64,000 nucleotides of DNA from Alphaproteobacteria bacterium UBA1002 (GCA_002291845.1 DBAU01000034.1:9050-73049); one strand, 5' to 3'. Positions 53,185 to 62,852 are shown, counted from the first letter of the stretch. Numbers and translations: made by a program. The notes: generated by a model from the sequence alone, not told the origin.

Positions 53185-53678
53185 CTGCCCAGCCTGCTCT
53201 TTCTGAAGATGACATTGCCCGTCTTCCCTATCGTCTCGGGGTCGGCGTGATGCTTTTAAATGCGCAAAAACACGTTTTTGTCGGCCGCCGTATTGATATG
53301 CGCTCAGAGGCGTGGCAGATGCCGCAAGGAGGCGTGGATGAGGGAGAAAACCCTCGCGCAGCCGCATTACGAGAGCTGGAAGAAGAAATCGGCACGGCCA
53401 AGGCCGAGATAATCGCTGAATCGCGCGGCTGGCTGGATTACGATCTTCCCCATCATCTGGTCCCTGAGCTATGGGGTGGTCAGTATCGCGGTCAGCGCCA
53501 GAAATGGTATCTGATGCGATTTACCGGGACCGATGATGACATCAACCTTGCCACAGCTCACCCGGAATTCTTTGAGTGGAAATGGGCGGAAGCTGCGACC
53601 TTGCCGGAGTTAATTGTGCCGTTCAAACGGGCGCTTTATCAACACATTGTGCGGGAATTTTCCTACTACCTACCGTAA
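53181..53678 (+). CDS. rppH: RNA pyrophosphohydrolase RppH
   Basis: A 165-residue Nudix hydrolase that removes 5' pyrophosphate from mRNA to start decay. The Nudix box GGVDEGENPRAAALRELEEE is complete and the family features LPYRLGVGVMLLN and YRGQRQKWYLMRF are present. Start at ATG 53181, overlapping the previous stop. End of the conserved EnvC-like/ctpA/deacetylase/rppH run. Confidence 0.95.
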   Translation: MTAQPALSEDDIARLPYRLGVGVMLLNAQKHVFVGRRIDMRSEAWQMPQGGVDEGENPRAAALRELEEEIGTAKAEIIAESRGWLDYDLPHHLVPELWGGQYRGQRQKWYLMRFTGTDDDINLATAHPEFFEWKWAEAATLPELIVPFKRALYQHIVREFSYYLP

Positions 53679-53720
53679 GTCAGTACAGGTTGCTTGCGTA
53701 AGGCTATAGGGAATGGCTAA

Positions 53721-54668
53721 GTGTCTCGTATGATTGTTGTAGAGCATCTGGTCTATGAGTATCCCGGAAAGCGGGCGCTGGATGATGTCTCCTTCTCCAT
53801 TGCACCCGGCACCATTACAGCACTGGTGGGGCCGAACGGCTCCGGAAAAACGACACTGTTGCGATGCATCGCAGCACTGGATGAGCCTTTTTCCGGTCGC
53901 ATCATTGTGCATGGCATTGATTTGTCTGAGCAGCCGCGTGAGGTGCACCGGCATTTAGGCTATTTGTCTGATTTCTTTGGTGTGTATGAAGATCTGACCG
54001 TGCGTCAATGTCTGTCATTTGCGGCCCGGGTGCATGGTTACTCACCGCAAGAAATACGTGCTCGTGTGCAGTGGGTGATTGATCTCTTGGAGCTGGGTGC
54101 GTATGCCGAGCAACCTGCGGGTGTTCTATCGCGAGGATGGAAACAGCGACTGGGGATCGCGCAGAGTGTGATTCACCGTCCTAAGCTGCTTTTGCTGGAC
54201 GAGCCTGCTTCGGGACTGGACCCGGAAGCGCGCATCGCACTTTCGGGTATTTTACGGCAATTGCAGGCAGAAGGCATGACCTTGGTCGTATCCTCTCATA
54301 TCCTTGCAGAGCTTGAGGATTATTGCACCGATATGCTGGTGCTGCGTGATGGCAAGGTGTTGCATCATCAAGCAGCACGCGCCGAGAATTTGGCATCAAC
54401 ACGTCGGGTGAGCGTGGTCTGCCTTAATGCCATAGAAAAAGCCGTAGCGTGCTTTGCGTCGGATTCAATGGTTTCTGCGCTTGCACAAGACGGCACGCAG
54501 GTCACCTTTGACTACACAGGCGATGACGCGCGCCTTGCAGCGTTGCTCAATACCTTGATTCAGGATGGCGTCCTTATCAGCCGCTTCACGGCAGATGCGC
54601 CGCGGCTACAAGATGTATATCTCTCGCTCGGCACCGACAGGGAGGATGCCCATGCTCCTATGGCCTGA
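53721..54668 (+). CDS. ABC transporter ATP-binding protein
   Basis: A 315-residue ATPase: Walker A LVGPNGSGKTTLLRCI, Q-loop region HLGYLSDFFGVYEDLTV, signature LSRGWKQRLGIAQ, Walker B KLLLLDEPASGLDPE, and the switch His in VVSSHILAEL. A C-terminal ~90-residue extension follows. The type matches exporters of the CcmA/NodI kind. GTG start assumed; an ATG lies three codons later. It overlaps the permease gene by 17 bases. Confidence 0.93.
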   Translation: MSRMIVVEHLVYEYPGKRALDDVSFSIAPGTITALVGPNGSGKTTLLRCIAALDEPFSGRIIVHGIDLSEQPREVHRHLGYLSDFFGVYEDLTVRQCLSFAARVHGYSPQEIRARVQWVIDLLELGAYAEQPAGVLSRGWKQRLGIAQSVIHRPKLLLLDEPASGLDPEARIALSGILRQLQAEGMTLVVSSHILAELEDYCTDMLVLRDGKVLHHQAARAENLASTRRVSVVCLNAIEKAVACFASDSMVSALAQDGTQVTFDYTGDDARLAALLNTLIQDGVLISRFTADAPRLQDVYLSLGTDREDAHAPMA

Positions 54669-56001
54669 ACTACAGCGCTGTATCTGGCTGGAATGCTCTT
54701 TGCACCGCATGGTTGCCGCTCCGCTGGTCATGGCGACATTGCTCTATTTCTGTCTGAAAGGAGAGCAACCTATTGATAACGTGTCGCGTATTTTTTATTT
54801 TCTGTACTGCGTGATTATTCTTTTATGGGGCGGCCATAAGGCGGCGGAGGCTGTGCTTGAAGAGGTCAATGAGCGCACCTGGGATTTCCAGCGCCTCTCG
54901 TCCCTCTCACCGCAACAGCTGACGCTGGGAAAATTATTCGGTAGTCCTCTTTATTGTTGGTATGCTGCTCTGCTGGCACTACTGCCGTATGCTTGGGCAG
55001 AGTTTCAGCGGTTAGACTATGAGCTGGCGCTGTATAATGTGCTCATCCTGCTGCTCAGCGGATTGATCTGCCATACGCTAGCGTTTCTCTCCAGCCTTAA
55101 TAGCCTTGCCATGCACGAGACGATGCGTGGAAAAATGCGTGTCATCGGCCATCATCTTCCGGGTCTGGCTGTGGGCTATCTCCTCCTCCGCATGACCGTG
55201 GATTGGCCTCGCGAGTCTTTGCAGGCGTCAGAAAGCCTGATCTTAGGCTGGATGCATTGGTACGGCATTCCCATCATGTTCCTTCACCTCATCCTTCTTC
55301 TGGCGGCGCTGTTTGTGATGTGGTTTGTTGGCGGCGCTTACTGGCATATGCGAGGGTTGCTACGCATGCGTGCGGGGCCAGAGATGTGGCTTGGATTCAG
55401 CCTTTTCGTGATTATCTTGGTCAATGGATTCCTCTTCAATGGCCCTGTGGATAATGACACGCTTTTCGTCCGCACGGTCGTTACGCTTATCATTGCGGGG
55501 ATCATGCTTTGGTGGAAGGTCATTAATGAAAAATGGAACGGCGTGCTCTATCGTCGGCTGTTCGCGTATTTTCGTAGCAAAGACTGGCATAAAGCGTGGC
55601 TAGAACTGCCACGATGGGTGGTGAGCTATGGTATTCTTGTGGTGAGCGCGATACTCGTATTTGTTAGCTTGCCAAAAGATCACAGCCTCTATTTCGGCCT
55701 GATTTTTGGCCTTATCCTGTTTTTTACCCGCGATCTGGCCATTCTTCACTTCTTCAAGCTACATCCGCATTCACGCCGTGCAACCGCTGCGACCTTTTTC
55801 TATCTAGCAGTATTGTATGGATTGCTCCCACTGCTCCTCGGTAGTCTGACAGAAAGAGCCAGTATCGTGGGGCTATTTATCCCCATGCCGCCGAACCTTC
55901 AGCAGCCTGACTTTTTGCTGTTTATGCTCTCTGGCATTGTTCAGGTAGCTGTAGCGATTATTTTGGTAAGGCAGCGCTGGCGGCGTTACTGGTCAAATTA
56001 G
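54652..56001 (+). CDS. Large ABC exporter permease-like membrane protein
   Basis: A 449-residue protein with about twelve hydrophobic segments, such as IFYFLYCVIILLWGGH and LYNVLILLLSGLICHTLAFL. The stretch VLEEVNERTWDFQRLSSLSP resembles the region after the first helices of ABC-2 permeases (ExxxRTWxxxxLSP). GGAGG lies 6 bases before ATG 54652. Coupled to the ATPase upstream. The substrate is unknown. It ends 12 bases from the convergent argB. Confidence 0.82.
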   Translation: MLLWPELQRCIWLECSLHRMVAAPLVMATLLYFCLKGEQPIDNVSRIFYFLYCVIILLWGGHKAAEAVLEEVNERTWDFQRLSSLSPQQLTLGKLFGSPLYCWYAALLALLPYAWAEFQRLDYELALYNVLILLLSGLICHTLAFLSSLNSLAMHETMRGKMRVIGHHLPGLAVGYLLLRMTVDWPRESLQASESLILGWMHWYGIPIMFLHLILLLAALFVMWFVGGAYWHMRGLLRMRAGPEMWLGFSLFVIILVNGFLFNGPVDNDTLFVRTVVTLIIAGIMLWWKVINEKWNGVLYRRLFAYFRSKDWHKAWLELPRWVVSYGILVVSAILVFVSLPKDHSLYFGLIFGLILFFTRDLAILHFFKLHPHSRRATAATFFYLAVLYGLLPLLLGSLTERASIVGLFIPMPPNLQQPDFLLFMLSGIVQVAVAIILVRQRWRRYWSN

Positions 56002-56013
56002 GGTGGGTGGCTT

Positions 56014-56925
56014 TTAGCTGTCGCGGCAGAACATGGTCCCGGCACCATGCTCAGTGAAGATCTCCACCAGCAGCACATGCGGAATGCGTCCGTCGAGAAT
56101 ATGGACGGCCTGCGTATCACGCTCAAGGGCATACATGCAGGTTTCCACTTTGGGGATCATGCCGCCTGTGATGGTGCCATCCTCAATCAACGCCCGTGCT
56201 TCAGAAAGGCTAAGCTCGCTAATCAGCTCTTTGTCCTTGTTCAGTACCCCTGCCACGTCGGTCAGCACCATTAGCTTGCGCGCGGCCAAGGCCCCTGCAA
56301 TGGCACCGGCGGCGGTATCCGCATTGATGTTATAGGTCTCGCCCTCGGCTCCTATCCCAATCGGTGCGATGACAGGAATCATCCCGGACTGGGCTAACTC
56401 ATTTAAGATGCCAGGATTTACTTTCACCGGTTCGCCGACAAACCCCAGATCTAGCACCTTCTCAATGTTGGAATCTGGATCACGCGTTGTGCGACGCAGC
56501 TTGCGCGCCTCAATCAGCTTGCCATCTTTGCCGGAGATACCAATTGCCGTACCACCTGCCTCGTTGATGGCGGAAACAATCTGCTTGTTGATGGAGCCGG
56601 AAAGGACCATCTCCACAATATCTACCGTTTCACGATCGGTGACGCGCAGGCCCTGCACAAAGGACGACTGAATTTTCAGCCGCTCGAGCATCTTCCCAAT
56701 CTGCGGGCCGCCGCCATGCACTACCACCGGGTTGATGCCGACTTGCTTGAGCAGCACAATGTCGCGGGCGAACTTTAGGAAGAGCTCCTCTTCGCCCATG
56801 GCGTGCCCACCATACTTGATGACAAACGTTTCACCGGCAAATTGCTGCATGTACGGCAGCGCTTCAGAAATGGTCTGAGCCACCCGCAGCAGGCCGGAGG
56901 GTGTCTTCAATGAACCTGTTTTCAT
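56014..56925 (-). CDS. argB: Acetylglutamate kinase
   Basis: A 303-residue amino-acid kinase for arginine synthesis. Motifs: [47 protein letters not shown], and [15 protein letters not shown]-terminal helix of about 25 residues suggests the arginine-inhibited hexameric type. Its start overlaps the engB stop by 4 bases. Confidence 0.97.
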   Translation of the reverse strand: MKTGSLKTPSGLLRVAQTISEALPYMQQFAGETFVIKYGGHAMGEEELFLKFARDIVLLKQVGINPVVVHGGGPQIGKMLERLKIQSSFVQGLRVTDRETVDIVEMVLSGSINKQIVSAINEAGGTAIGISGKDGKLIEARKLRRTTRDPDSNIEKVLDLGFVGEPVKVNPGILNELAQSGMIPVIAPIGIGAEGETYNINADTAAGAIAGALAARKLMVLTDVAGVLNKDKELISELSLSEARALIEDGTITGGMIPKVETCMYALERDTQAVHILDGRIPHVLLVEIFTEHGAGTMFCRDS

Positions 56926-57542
56926 CGGGCAATCTCCTCTGCAGCAAGAGCGGTCAGCGCCAGACGCAGCTCACTCAGGCCTAGGCCGGTCTCACTGCTG
57001 GTGGCAATCACTTCCCCTATAGCGGCCGGGTGTTTTCGTGCAAGGGATTCATATTCAGCACGCCGGGCAGCCAACTGGCTTGGACCCAGTTTGTCGCACT
57101 TGGTCATCACCAATGTGTAAGACACCGCCGCTTCATCGAAAATTCCCATATATTCCTCATCAATCGCCTTGATTTCGTGGCGACTATCCACGAGTAGGCA
57201 GACACGGCGCAATTGGACACGTCCACGAAGGTAGCGCAGCGTGAGGCCGCTCCAATCTTTGACCTGACTTTTGGAGGCTTTTGCATAGCCGTAACCTGGC
57301 AGATCCACCAGCATCAGCCGATCAGCGAGATTGAAAAAATTAAGCTGCTGGGTACGCCCGGGGTGCGACGAAGTGCGCGCGAGTGACTTGCGGAAAGTGA
57401 GAGCATTTAGAAGGCTGGATTTGCCAACATTGGAACGCCCGGCAAAGGCCACTTCTGGCAAAGGCAGAGGCGGGATTGCATCCTCTGTCGCTGCGCCCGC
57501 AACGAACTCGCACGTACCGCGGAAAAAATTATCCGCGTCCAT
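56922..57542 (-). CDS. engB: Ribosome biogenesis GTP-binding protein EngB (YihA/YsxC)
   Basis: A 206-residue GTPase: G1 [18 protein letters not shown]3 [14 protein letters not shown]4 VMTKCDKL, G5 TSSETGLG. It helps mature the 50S subunit. Between yidC (4 bases upstream) and argB (overlapping) in the usual alphaproteobacterial order. Confidence 0.96.
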   Translation of the reverse strand: MDADNFFRGTCEFVAGAATEDAIPPLPLPEVAFAGRSNVGKSSLLNALTFRKSLARTSSHPGRTQQLNFFNLADRLMLVDLPGYGYAKASKSQVKDWSGLTLRYLRGRVQLRRVCLLVDSRHEIKAIDEEYMGIFDEAAVSYTLVMTKCDKLGPSQLAARRAEYESLARKHPAAIGEVIATSSETGLGLSELRLALTALAAEEIAR

Positions 57543-57545
57543 TGC

Positions 57546-59324
57546 CTAAGCCGTCTTTGCTTTAGCTGCCGTCGGACGGCGCTCACTAAACTGCTTATCG
57601 TAGCGCCGTTTAATCACATACTGCTGTAGAATAGAGAGCACATTGCTCCACGCCCAGTACATCACGAGTCCCGCCGGGAATGAGGCAAATAAGAAGAGGA
57701 ATACATAAGGAAGCATCGCCATGACTTGCGCCTGTACCGGATCGGCGGGTTTGGGATTGAGGCGTTGCTGAATAATCATCGTCAGCGTCATCAGCAGCGG
57801 CCACAAACCGATATGCAGAAAGCTCGGCGCATTCCATGGGATGAGGCCGAAGGCAGTAAACAGGTTGGTAGGATCAGGCGCAGAAAGGTCATGAATCCAC
57901 CCATAGAATGGCGCATGACGCATTTCGATCGTCACAAACAATACTTTGTAGAGCGCGAAAAACACGGGAATCTGTAGCAGCATGGGCAGGCAGCCAGATG
58001 CGGGATTTACCTTCTCGCGCTTATACAGCTCCATGATCTCCTGATTCATCCGCATGCGATCATCACTGTAGCGATCGCGCAATTCATTCATACGGGGCAT
58101 CAGGCGCTGCATCTGGGCCATCGAGTAGTAGGATTTATTGGCCAATGGGAACATCACCAGGCGAATCACAACGGTCAGCGCCAGAATCGCTATCCCGAAA
58201 TTACCAATGAGCGTGTGGAAGAAGTGCAGCAGATGGAAGATCGGTTTGGTGAGGAAGTAGAGCACACCAAAATCCACAGCGCGATCAAACAGCGGAATGC
58301 CAAACTCTGCGCCGTAGTTATCCAGCATATTCACATGTTTGGCACCGGCAAACACGCGCACGACTTGCTCGCTGGCCCCACCTGGCGCCACGGTGATGGA
58401 GGGGAGCAGATAATCGATCTGATAACGCTGTTCGCCGGCGCTTTGGTAGGCCTGATATTTGGTTGGGAAGTTGCCTTTGCTTTGCGGAATCAGTGCGGTC
58501 AGCCAGTATTTATCACTGATCCCAAGCCAGCCTTGCGAGGCGGTAAAGCGACGTTCGCCATCTTCACGCAACTCCTCATAGCTGACTTCCTGTAAGGCAC
58601 CGTCCACAACGCCAAGTGGGCCCTCGTGCAATATCGCAAAATGCTCATTTTCCTGCGCCACCTCGCGATTAATCAGTCCGTAGGGGGCGAGCGAAACGTT
58701 CTTCTCGGTAGGATTAATTACGCGCTGCGTGATGGTGAACATGAATTGTTCGTCAACAGCAATCTCCATCTCAAAACGCACGCCTTCCGGATTGACCCAG
58801 CGTAGGGTGACTGGATGACCAACGCCAAGGGAAGGGCGATCCGCTTGCCAGATGCTCTCCGCGTTGGGAGTGGAGGTGTCACTGGACATCCAGCCGAGTT
58901 CAGCAAAATAACCTGCATGCGTGGCGCTGGGAGCAAGCAATGTCATGGCAGGGCTATTGGCCTCCACCGACTGGCGATACTGACGAAGAATTAAATCATC
59001 CAGCCGAGCGCCCCTCAGTTGCCATGAACCAGAAAATTCCTTTGTTTTAATGGGAAGCCGTTGACCCTGCGTTAATGCATCTTCATGGCTGAGCGGCGTA
59101 TTGGCGGTGGCTGTTTCCGCGGGGGCACCTTGCGGCGTGCTGGTGGCAGATGACACGGATGTTGGGGCGTGCTGGCTGCGTGACTGCGCTTCCTGAGCGC
59201 GCCGTGGCATTTCATAAAAATACTGCCACCCCAGAATAATAAGGGTTGAGAGAATAAGCGCGATCAGAAGATTACGGGAATCTTCCGGTTTCTGGTGAGC
59301 GCCATGGGGCGGCAGAGACGTCAT
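57546..59324 (-). CDS. yidC: Membrane protein insertase YidC
   Basis: A 592-residue Gram-negative YidC. N-terminal helix NLLIALILSTLIILGWQYFY, a large periplasmic P1 domain (to ~residue 350), then the Oxa1-type core with YYSMAQMQRLMPRMNELRDR, NPASGCLPMLLQIPVFFALY and a C-terminal basic tail. It inserts and folds inner-membrane proteins with or without SecYEG. ATG 59324 overlaps the yidD stop; an earlier in-frame start would run through yidD. Confidence 0.97.
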   Translation of the reverse strand: MTSLPPHGAHQKPEDSRNLLIALILSTLIILGWQYFYEMPRRAQEAQSRSQHAPTSVSSATSTPQGAPAETATANTPLSHEDALTQGQRLPIKTKEFSGSWQLRGARLDDLILRQYRQSVEANSPAMTLLAPSATHAGYFAELGWMSSDTSTPNAESIWQADRPSLGVGHPVTLRWVNPEGVRFEMEIAVDEQFMFTITQRVINPTEKNVSLAPYGLINREVAQENEHFAILHEGPLGVVDGALQEVSYEELREDGERRFTASQGWLGISDKYWLTALIPQSKGNFPTKYQAYQSAGEQRYQIDYLLPSITVAPGGASEQVVRVFAGAKHVNMLDNYGAEFGIPLFDRAVDFGVLYFLTKPIFHLLHFFHTLIGNFGIAILALTVVIRLVMFPLANKSYYSMAQMQRLMPRMNELRDRYSDDRMRMNQEIMELYKREKVNPASGCLPMLLQIPVFFALYKVLFVTIEMRHAPFYGWIHDLSAPDPTNLFTAFGLIPWNAPSFLHIGLWPLLMTLTMIIQQRLNPKPADPVQAQVMAMLPYVFLFLFASFPAGLVMYWAWSNVLSILQQYVIKRRYDKQFSERRPTAAKAKTA

Positions 59325-59581
59325 AAGGGAGCCTGTGTTGAACAAGAGGAATGAGAGGAAGGGGGCACCGGATCCACACCGAATGCTCCCCATGGGTGAC
59401 AGCGTAGAATGCGGCGTATGGCTAGCCCGCCGCCTCGCAACGTGCCGTGGCGCTCAAGCGCTTCGATGGCATACGCAGAGCATGTGGGCGAAAAGCGGCA
59501 ACTGGCAACGGGCTTCAGGCCGGAGCCAAGGTAGCGATAAAGACGCACAATGCCTATGAGAAAACGCGCTAACATACGCAA
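59321..59581 (-). CDS. yidD: Membrane protein insertion efficiency factor YidD
   Basis: An 86-residue protein with an amphipathic N-terminus (LARFLIGIVRLYRYLG) and the signature CRFSPTCSAYAIEALERHG, then GGLAIRRILRCHPWG. It assists insertion near YidC. Overlaps rnpA upstream by 13 bases and yidC downstream by 4. Confidence 0.95.
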   Translation of the reverse strand: MRMLARFLIGIVRLYRYLGSGLKPVASCRFSPTCSAYAIEALERHGTLRGGGLAIRRILRCHPWGAFGVDPVPPSSHSSCSTQAPL

Positions 59582-59931
59582 GCCTCCGGATGCATTTTGT
59601 GCAGCGCCAGGCGCATTTCATCCTGCAAAATACTGAATGCGCAGGTAAGGGCCGATGGACGTGCAATAATGACGTAATCATACCCGGGTTTAGCGAGCTG
59701 AGAAAACACCATACGCGCCGCTTCACGCAGGCGCCGCCGGATACGGTTACGCACGACCGCCCCACCCAGTTTGCGTGTCGTGGTGAAGCCAATACGGCAT
59801 ACATCAGAGGATAAATCGACAGAATTGGACATGGCTAAAATCACCATGCTACGGGTCGCGTACTTGCGGCCTTGGCTGCTTAAACGTTGAAAATCCTGGC
59901 GCAGGCGCAGGCGCTCCAATGTGGCCATCAC
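59569..59931 (-). CDS. rnpA: Ribonuclease P protein component
   Basis: A 120-residue basic protein that joins the P RNA to cut tRNA 5' leaders. The conserved RNR motif is AVVRNRIRRRLREAAR; RIGFTTTRKLGGAV precedes it. 17 bases after rpmH. Confidence 0.95.
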   Translation of the reverse strand: MMATLERLRLRQDFQRLSSQGRKYATRSMVILAMSNSVDLSSDVCRIGFTTTRKLGGAVVRNRIRRRLREAARMVFSQLAKPGYDYVIIARPSALTCAFSILQDEMRLALHKMHPEACVC

Positions 59932-59948
59932 CGCGGCCGCCGAAGCGT

Positions 59949-60083
59949 TTACGCGCTGAGGCGCTTGCGGCCCTTGGCGCGGCGGGCGGCAATTACTTTA
60001 CGACCACCAGGGGTGCTCATACGGGAGCGGAACCCGTGGCGGCGCTTGCGGATGAGTTTGCTCGGTTGATAAGTACGCTTCAC
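59949..60083 (-). CDS. rpmH: 50S ribosomal protein L34
   Basis: Forty-four residues, the standard L34 length: [20 protein letters not shown] followed by [20 protein letters not shown]. The start is GTG at 60083 with GGAG 7 bases upstream; longer in-frame extensions do not match the family. Heads the rpmH-rnpA-yidD-yidC-engB-argB transcript. Confidence 0.97.
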   Translation of the reverse strand: MKRTYQPSKLIRKRRHGFRSRMSTPGGRKVIAARRAKGRKRLSA

Positions 60084-60130
60084 CGTGAATCTCCATGGGG
60101 TTAACCAGCATCTGGCTGGCGTGAAGGGCG

Positions 60131-60159
60131 TTATTAGCGATTTTGCCACGTAAAGTCAA
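60131..60159 (-). promoter_or_regulatory. rpmH operon promoter
   Basis: On the minus strand TTGACT (60154-60159) and TAATAA (60131-60136) are exactly 17 bases apart, about 50 bases upstream of the GTG. The best sigma-70-type promoter in the window. Confidence 0.7.
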
Positions 60160-60273
60160 TGGCAGAGGCGTAAAAAAGAAAATGAGCTCCGTGTGCGAAG
60201 GGAGAGGTGGCTTTAACCCTTTCTTCGTAGTCGGGTGATATAGCAGGAAGGTAAGCTTTCATTTCAAGGTTAT

Positions 60274-61992
60274 GTGCTGAGTATGTTCAGCTATTTACGC
60301 TATTTTGCGGTTATAAGTCTGGTGATTATCCTGGTTGGCTCGTATCTGATCGGGGTTTATTTGCGTTCAAGCGGAACCCGCGAACTTGAGCGGATGATCT
60401 TAAAAGATAGCACTTATATCTCAGAATTTTATAAGAAATCTGTATGGAATAAGCTGATGCAGTTGCGCTCGGTAAAGGCCAAGGTCGACGCCCAAGGCCA
60501 GCGGATCGGTTGGGAACCAAAGATTACAATTTATACACAAAATACGGTGGTTAATGATGCGCTTGAAACAATTGATGACTCAAATCATAAACCAAAACCG
60601 TCAGAAACAACTACCAAAGAACTGACGAGTCTAGAAGAAAAACTGACAAGAGCCACTCTAGAAGGAAAAAAGGAACTTGAGGCGGATCTCAAGAAACTTA
60701 AGGCAGCCCAAAATCTTATCAGTCTGTTTGAGCAAGAAAATAATAACTTTTTTTCTTCGCTAATGCTGGCGCAGGTGGCGCTTCACCGCACGGATCGGGG
60801 AGTCTTTTACTCCCTGCGTCCTGTCGGGGCTGAGCTTTCAGCCAAAGATCATCGTGGGATCGCTTTGTTTCAGCAGGCCATGCAAAGTCCTGTCCCAGCT
60901 TTTCGTCTCCGTGATGATGTGCCGATTTATAATGCGCAGGGTCAGGCCGTGCGCGGTCAGGTCATGCAGGTGTTTTTGCCACTCATGCAGCGTTCTTATG
61001 AGGATTTAAAAAATAAATCTGAGGGCCGTGTTATTGGTGTGATGCAGCTGCAATTTGATGTCAGTTCGGTGGCGAACATGCTGGCATTGCTGCAATATGT
61101 CGTAACCGGTGGAATTATTGGTCTTTTCTTCCTGCTCATGGGCGTGCTGTTCTTCTTCATGCAGCGCGCGGAAGTGATTATTGCCAAGCAGCATGAGTTG
61201 AACCTTGAGCTGACGGCAGCCGTGGCAGCGGCCGAAGCGGAGAACCGGGATAAGTCACAATTCCTTGCCAATATCTCGCATGAGCTGCGCACGCCGCTCA
61301 ATGCGATTATCGGCTTTTCTGAAATTCTCAAAAATGATCTCTCTGCGCAGCTGGTGAATCAGCACCGTGAATATCTGGATGACATCCACGGCTCCGGAAA
61401 GCATTTGCTTAGCCTCATTAACGATATTCTGGATTATTCCAAAGCCGAAGCAGGTAAACTAGAGGTCGATATCAGTGAGATTGATGGCATCAAGATGGTG
61501 AAGAACTCGCTGCGTCTGGTGATTCCCCGCGCGGAGCAGGCGCAGGTCACGTTGATGGAGGACCTGCCGACTAAACACTTCATCCTGCAGACCGATGCGA
61601 AAAAGCTGAAGCAGGTGCTACTTAACTTGCTCTCCAATGCGGTGAAATTCACCCCTGCCGGAGGTGAAGTGCGTGTTTCCTGCTGGCATAACCCGGAAAC
61701 TGACAAGGTGACGTTTGAAATCAAAGATACCGGGGTTGGTATTGCTCAAAAAGACATTGCGCGTGTGATGACGCCATTCGGGCAGGCGGATTCCACGCTC
61801 GCCCGCCGCTTTGAGGGCACGGGTCTTGGCCTGCCGCTATCGAAAAAATTCGTGGAGATCATGGGCGGCACCTTCACCCTGACCAGTGAGGTGAACAAGG
61901 GGACGACGGTCACGCTGGTCTTTCCGCGCATGTTTGACAAAGAGGCGGCGAGCCGGGTGGCCATGGCGTCTGCTGCGCCAACGAGTATTTGA
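60274..61992 (+). CDS. Orphan membrane sensor histidine kinase
   Basis: A 572-residue kinase. Helix 1 (residues ~10-30, YFAVISLVIILVGSYLIGVY), a periplasmic sensor of ~250 residues with a Lys/Glu-rich helical stretch (~100-150), helix 2 (TGGIIGLFFLLMGVLFFFM), then HisKA with the phospho-His at ~336 in SHELRTPLNAIIGFSEIL and HATPase motifs LLNLLSNAVKFTPAGG, DTGVGIA and GTGLGLPLSKKF. The HisKA resembles the PleC/DivJ group. No receiver domain and no response regulator gene adjacent. GTG 60274 has AAGG close by; ATG 60283 is the alternative start. Confidence 0.92.
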   Translation: MLSMFSYLRYFAVISLVIILVGSYLIGVYLRSSGTRELERMILKDSTYISEFYKKSVWNKLMQLRSVKAKVDAQGQRIGWEPKITIYTQNTVVNDALETIDDSNHKPKPSETTTKELTSLEEKLTRATLEGKKELEADLKKLKAAQNLISLFEQENNNFFSSLMLAQVALHRTDRGVFYSLRPVGAELSAKDHRGIALFQQAMQSPVPAFRLRDDVPIYNAQGQAVRGQVMQVFLPLMQRSYEDLKNKSEGRVIGVMQLQFDVSSVANMLALLQYVVTGGIIGLFFLLMGVLFFFMQRAEVIIAKQHELNLELTAAVAAAEAENRDKSQFLANISHELRTPLNAIIGFSEILKNDLSAQLVNQHREYLDDIHGSGKHLLSLINDILDYSKAEAGKLEVDISEIDGIKMVKNSLRLVIPRAEQAQVTLMEDLPTKHFILQTDAKKLKQVLLNLLSNAVKFTPAGGEVRVSCWHNPETDKVTFEIKDTGVGIAQKDIARVMTPFGQADSTLARRFEGTGLGLPLSKKFVEIMGGTFTLTSEVNKGTTVTLVFPRMFDKEAASRVAMASAAPTSI

Positions 61993-62017
61993 TTCTTCCC
62001 CCCGCTTGACGTAGGCT
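61989..62017 (+). promoter_or_regulatory. Candidate leaderless panB promoter
   Basis: TTGATT (61989-61994) and TAGGCT (62012-62017) are 17 bases apart; the -10 ends 6 bases before the panB ATG and there is no ribosome binding site. Confidence 0.45.
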
Positions 62018-62023
62018 CCCGCC

Positions 62024-62848
62024 ATGTCCACCGAACCACGCGTTTCCGCCAAACGACTGACCGTTCCGGCGCTTATTGCCATGAAAGGCCAGCATCCTAT
62101 CGTCACCTTGACGGCCTACACGGCGCCAATGGCCCAGCGGCTGGATGCCCATGCTGATATTCTGCTGGTGGGTGATTCGCTGGGCATGGTGGTCTATGGG
62201 GAGGATTCCACGCTGGGGGTGACGCTGGGGGATATGATCCGCCATGGCCGCGCCGTGGTGCGTGCCTCGCAGCGCGCCTGTGTGATTATCGATATGCCGT
62301 TTGGTAGCTATCAGGCCTCGACCGCTCAGGCCTTTGATGCCTGCGCCACGGTGATGAAGGAAACGGGCTGCGCGGCGGTGAAGCTGGAAGGCGGCGCGGA
62401 GCTGGCGGAGACTGTGTATTTCCTTACCCAGCGCGGCATTCCCGTGATGAGCCATATTGGCCTGATGCCGCAGCGTGTGCACGCCATGGGCGGCTACAGA
62501 TGGCAGGGCCGCACCGATGCGGAGGCCGAACGTTTGCTTGCCGATGCACGGGTGATGGAGCAGGCAGGGGCCTTTTCCCTGCTGCTGGAGGGTGTAGATG
62601 CTACGCTGGCCGATCAGATCACCCAGTCGGTGCATATTCCCACCATCGGCATCGGCGCAGGGCCAGGCTGCGATGGGCAGGTGCTGGTAACGGAAGACCT
62701 GTTGGGTTTGTTCCCGCAGACACCGAAATTCGTGCGCCGCTATGCTGAGATCGGCACCACCATCGACGAGGCCGTGGCGTCTTACGCGCAGGACGTCCGC
62801 GAAGGCCGCTTCCCGACGGATGCGCATAGCTATTCCCGCCAGAAATAA
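62024..62848 (+). CDS. panB: 3-methyl-2-oxobutanoate hydroxymethyltransferase
   Basis: A 274-residue enzyme for the first committed step of pantothenate synthesis. Motifs: VTLTAYTAPMAQRLDAHADI, LLVGDSLGMVVYGEDSTLGV, GIPVMSHIGLMPQRVHAMGG, TIGIGAGPGCDGQVLV. panC is not adjacent. Stop is 4 bases from the convergent proB stop. Confidence 0.97.
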   Translation: MSTEPRVSAKRLTVPALIAMKGQHPIVTLTAYTAPMAQRLDAHADILLVGDSLGMVVYGEDSTLGVTLGDMIRHGRAVVRASQRACVIIDMPFGSYQASTAQAFDACATVMKETGCAAVKLEGGAELAETVYFLTQRGIPVMSHIGLMPQRVHAMGGYRWQGRTDAEAERLLADARVMEQAGAFSLLLEGVDATLADQITQSVHIPTIGIGAGPGCDGQVLVTEDLLGLFPQTPKFVRRYAEIGTTIDEAVASYAQDVREGRFPTDAHSYSRQK

Positions 62849-62852
62849 GCCG

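Noticed and set aside
53721..56001. Type I secretion exporter for the RTX protein
   Set aside because: The ATPase is a separate, soluble NBD and the permease is not fused to it; no membrane-fusion protein is present.
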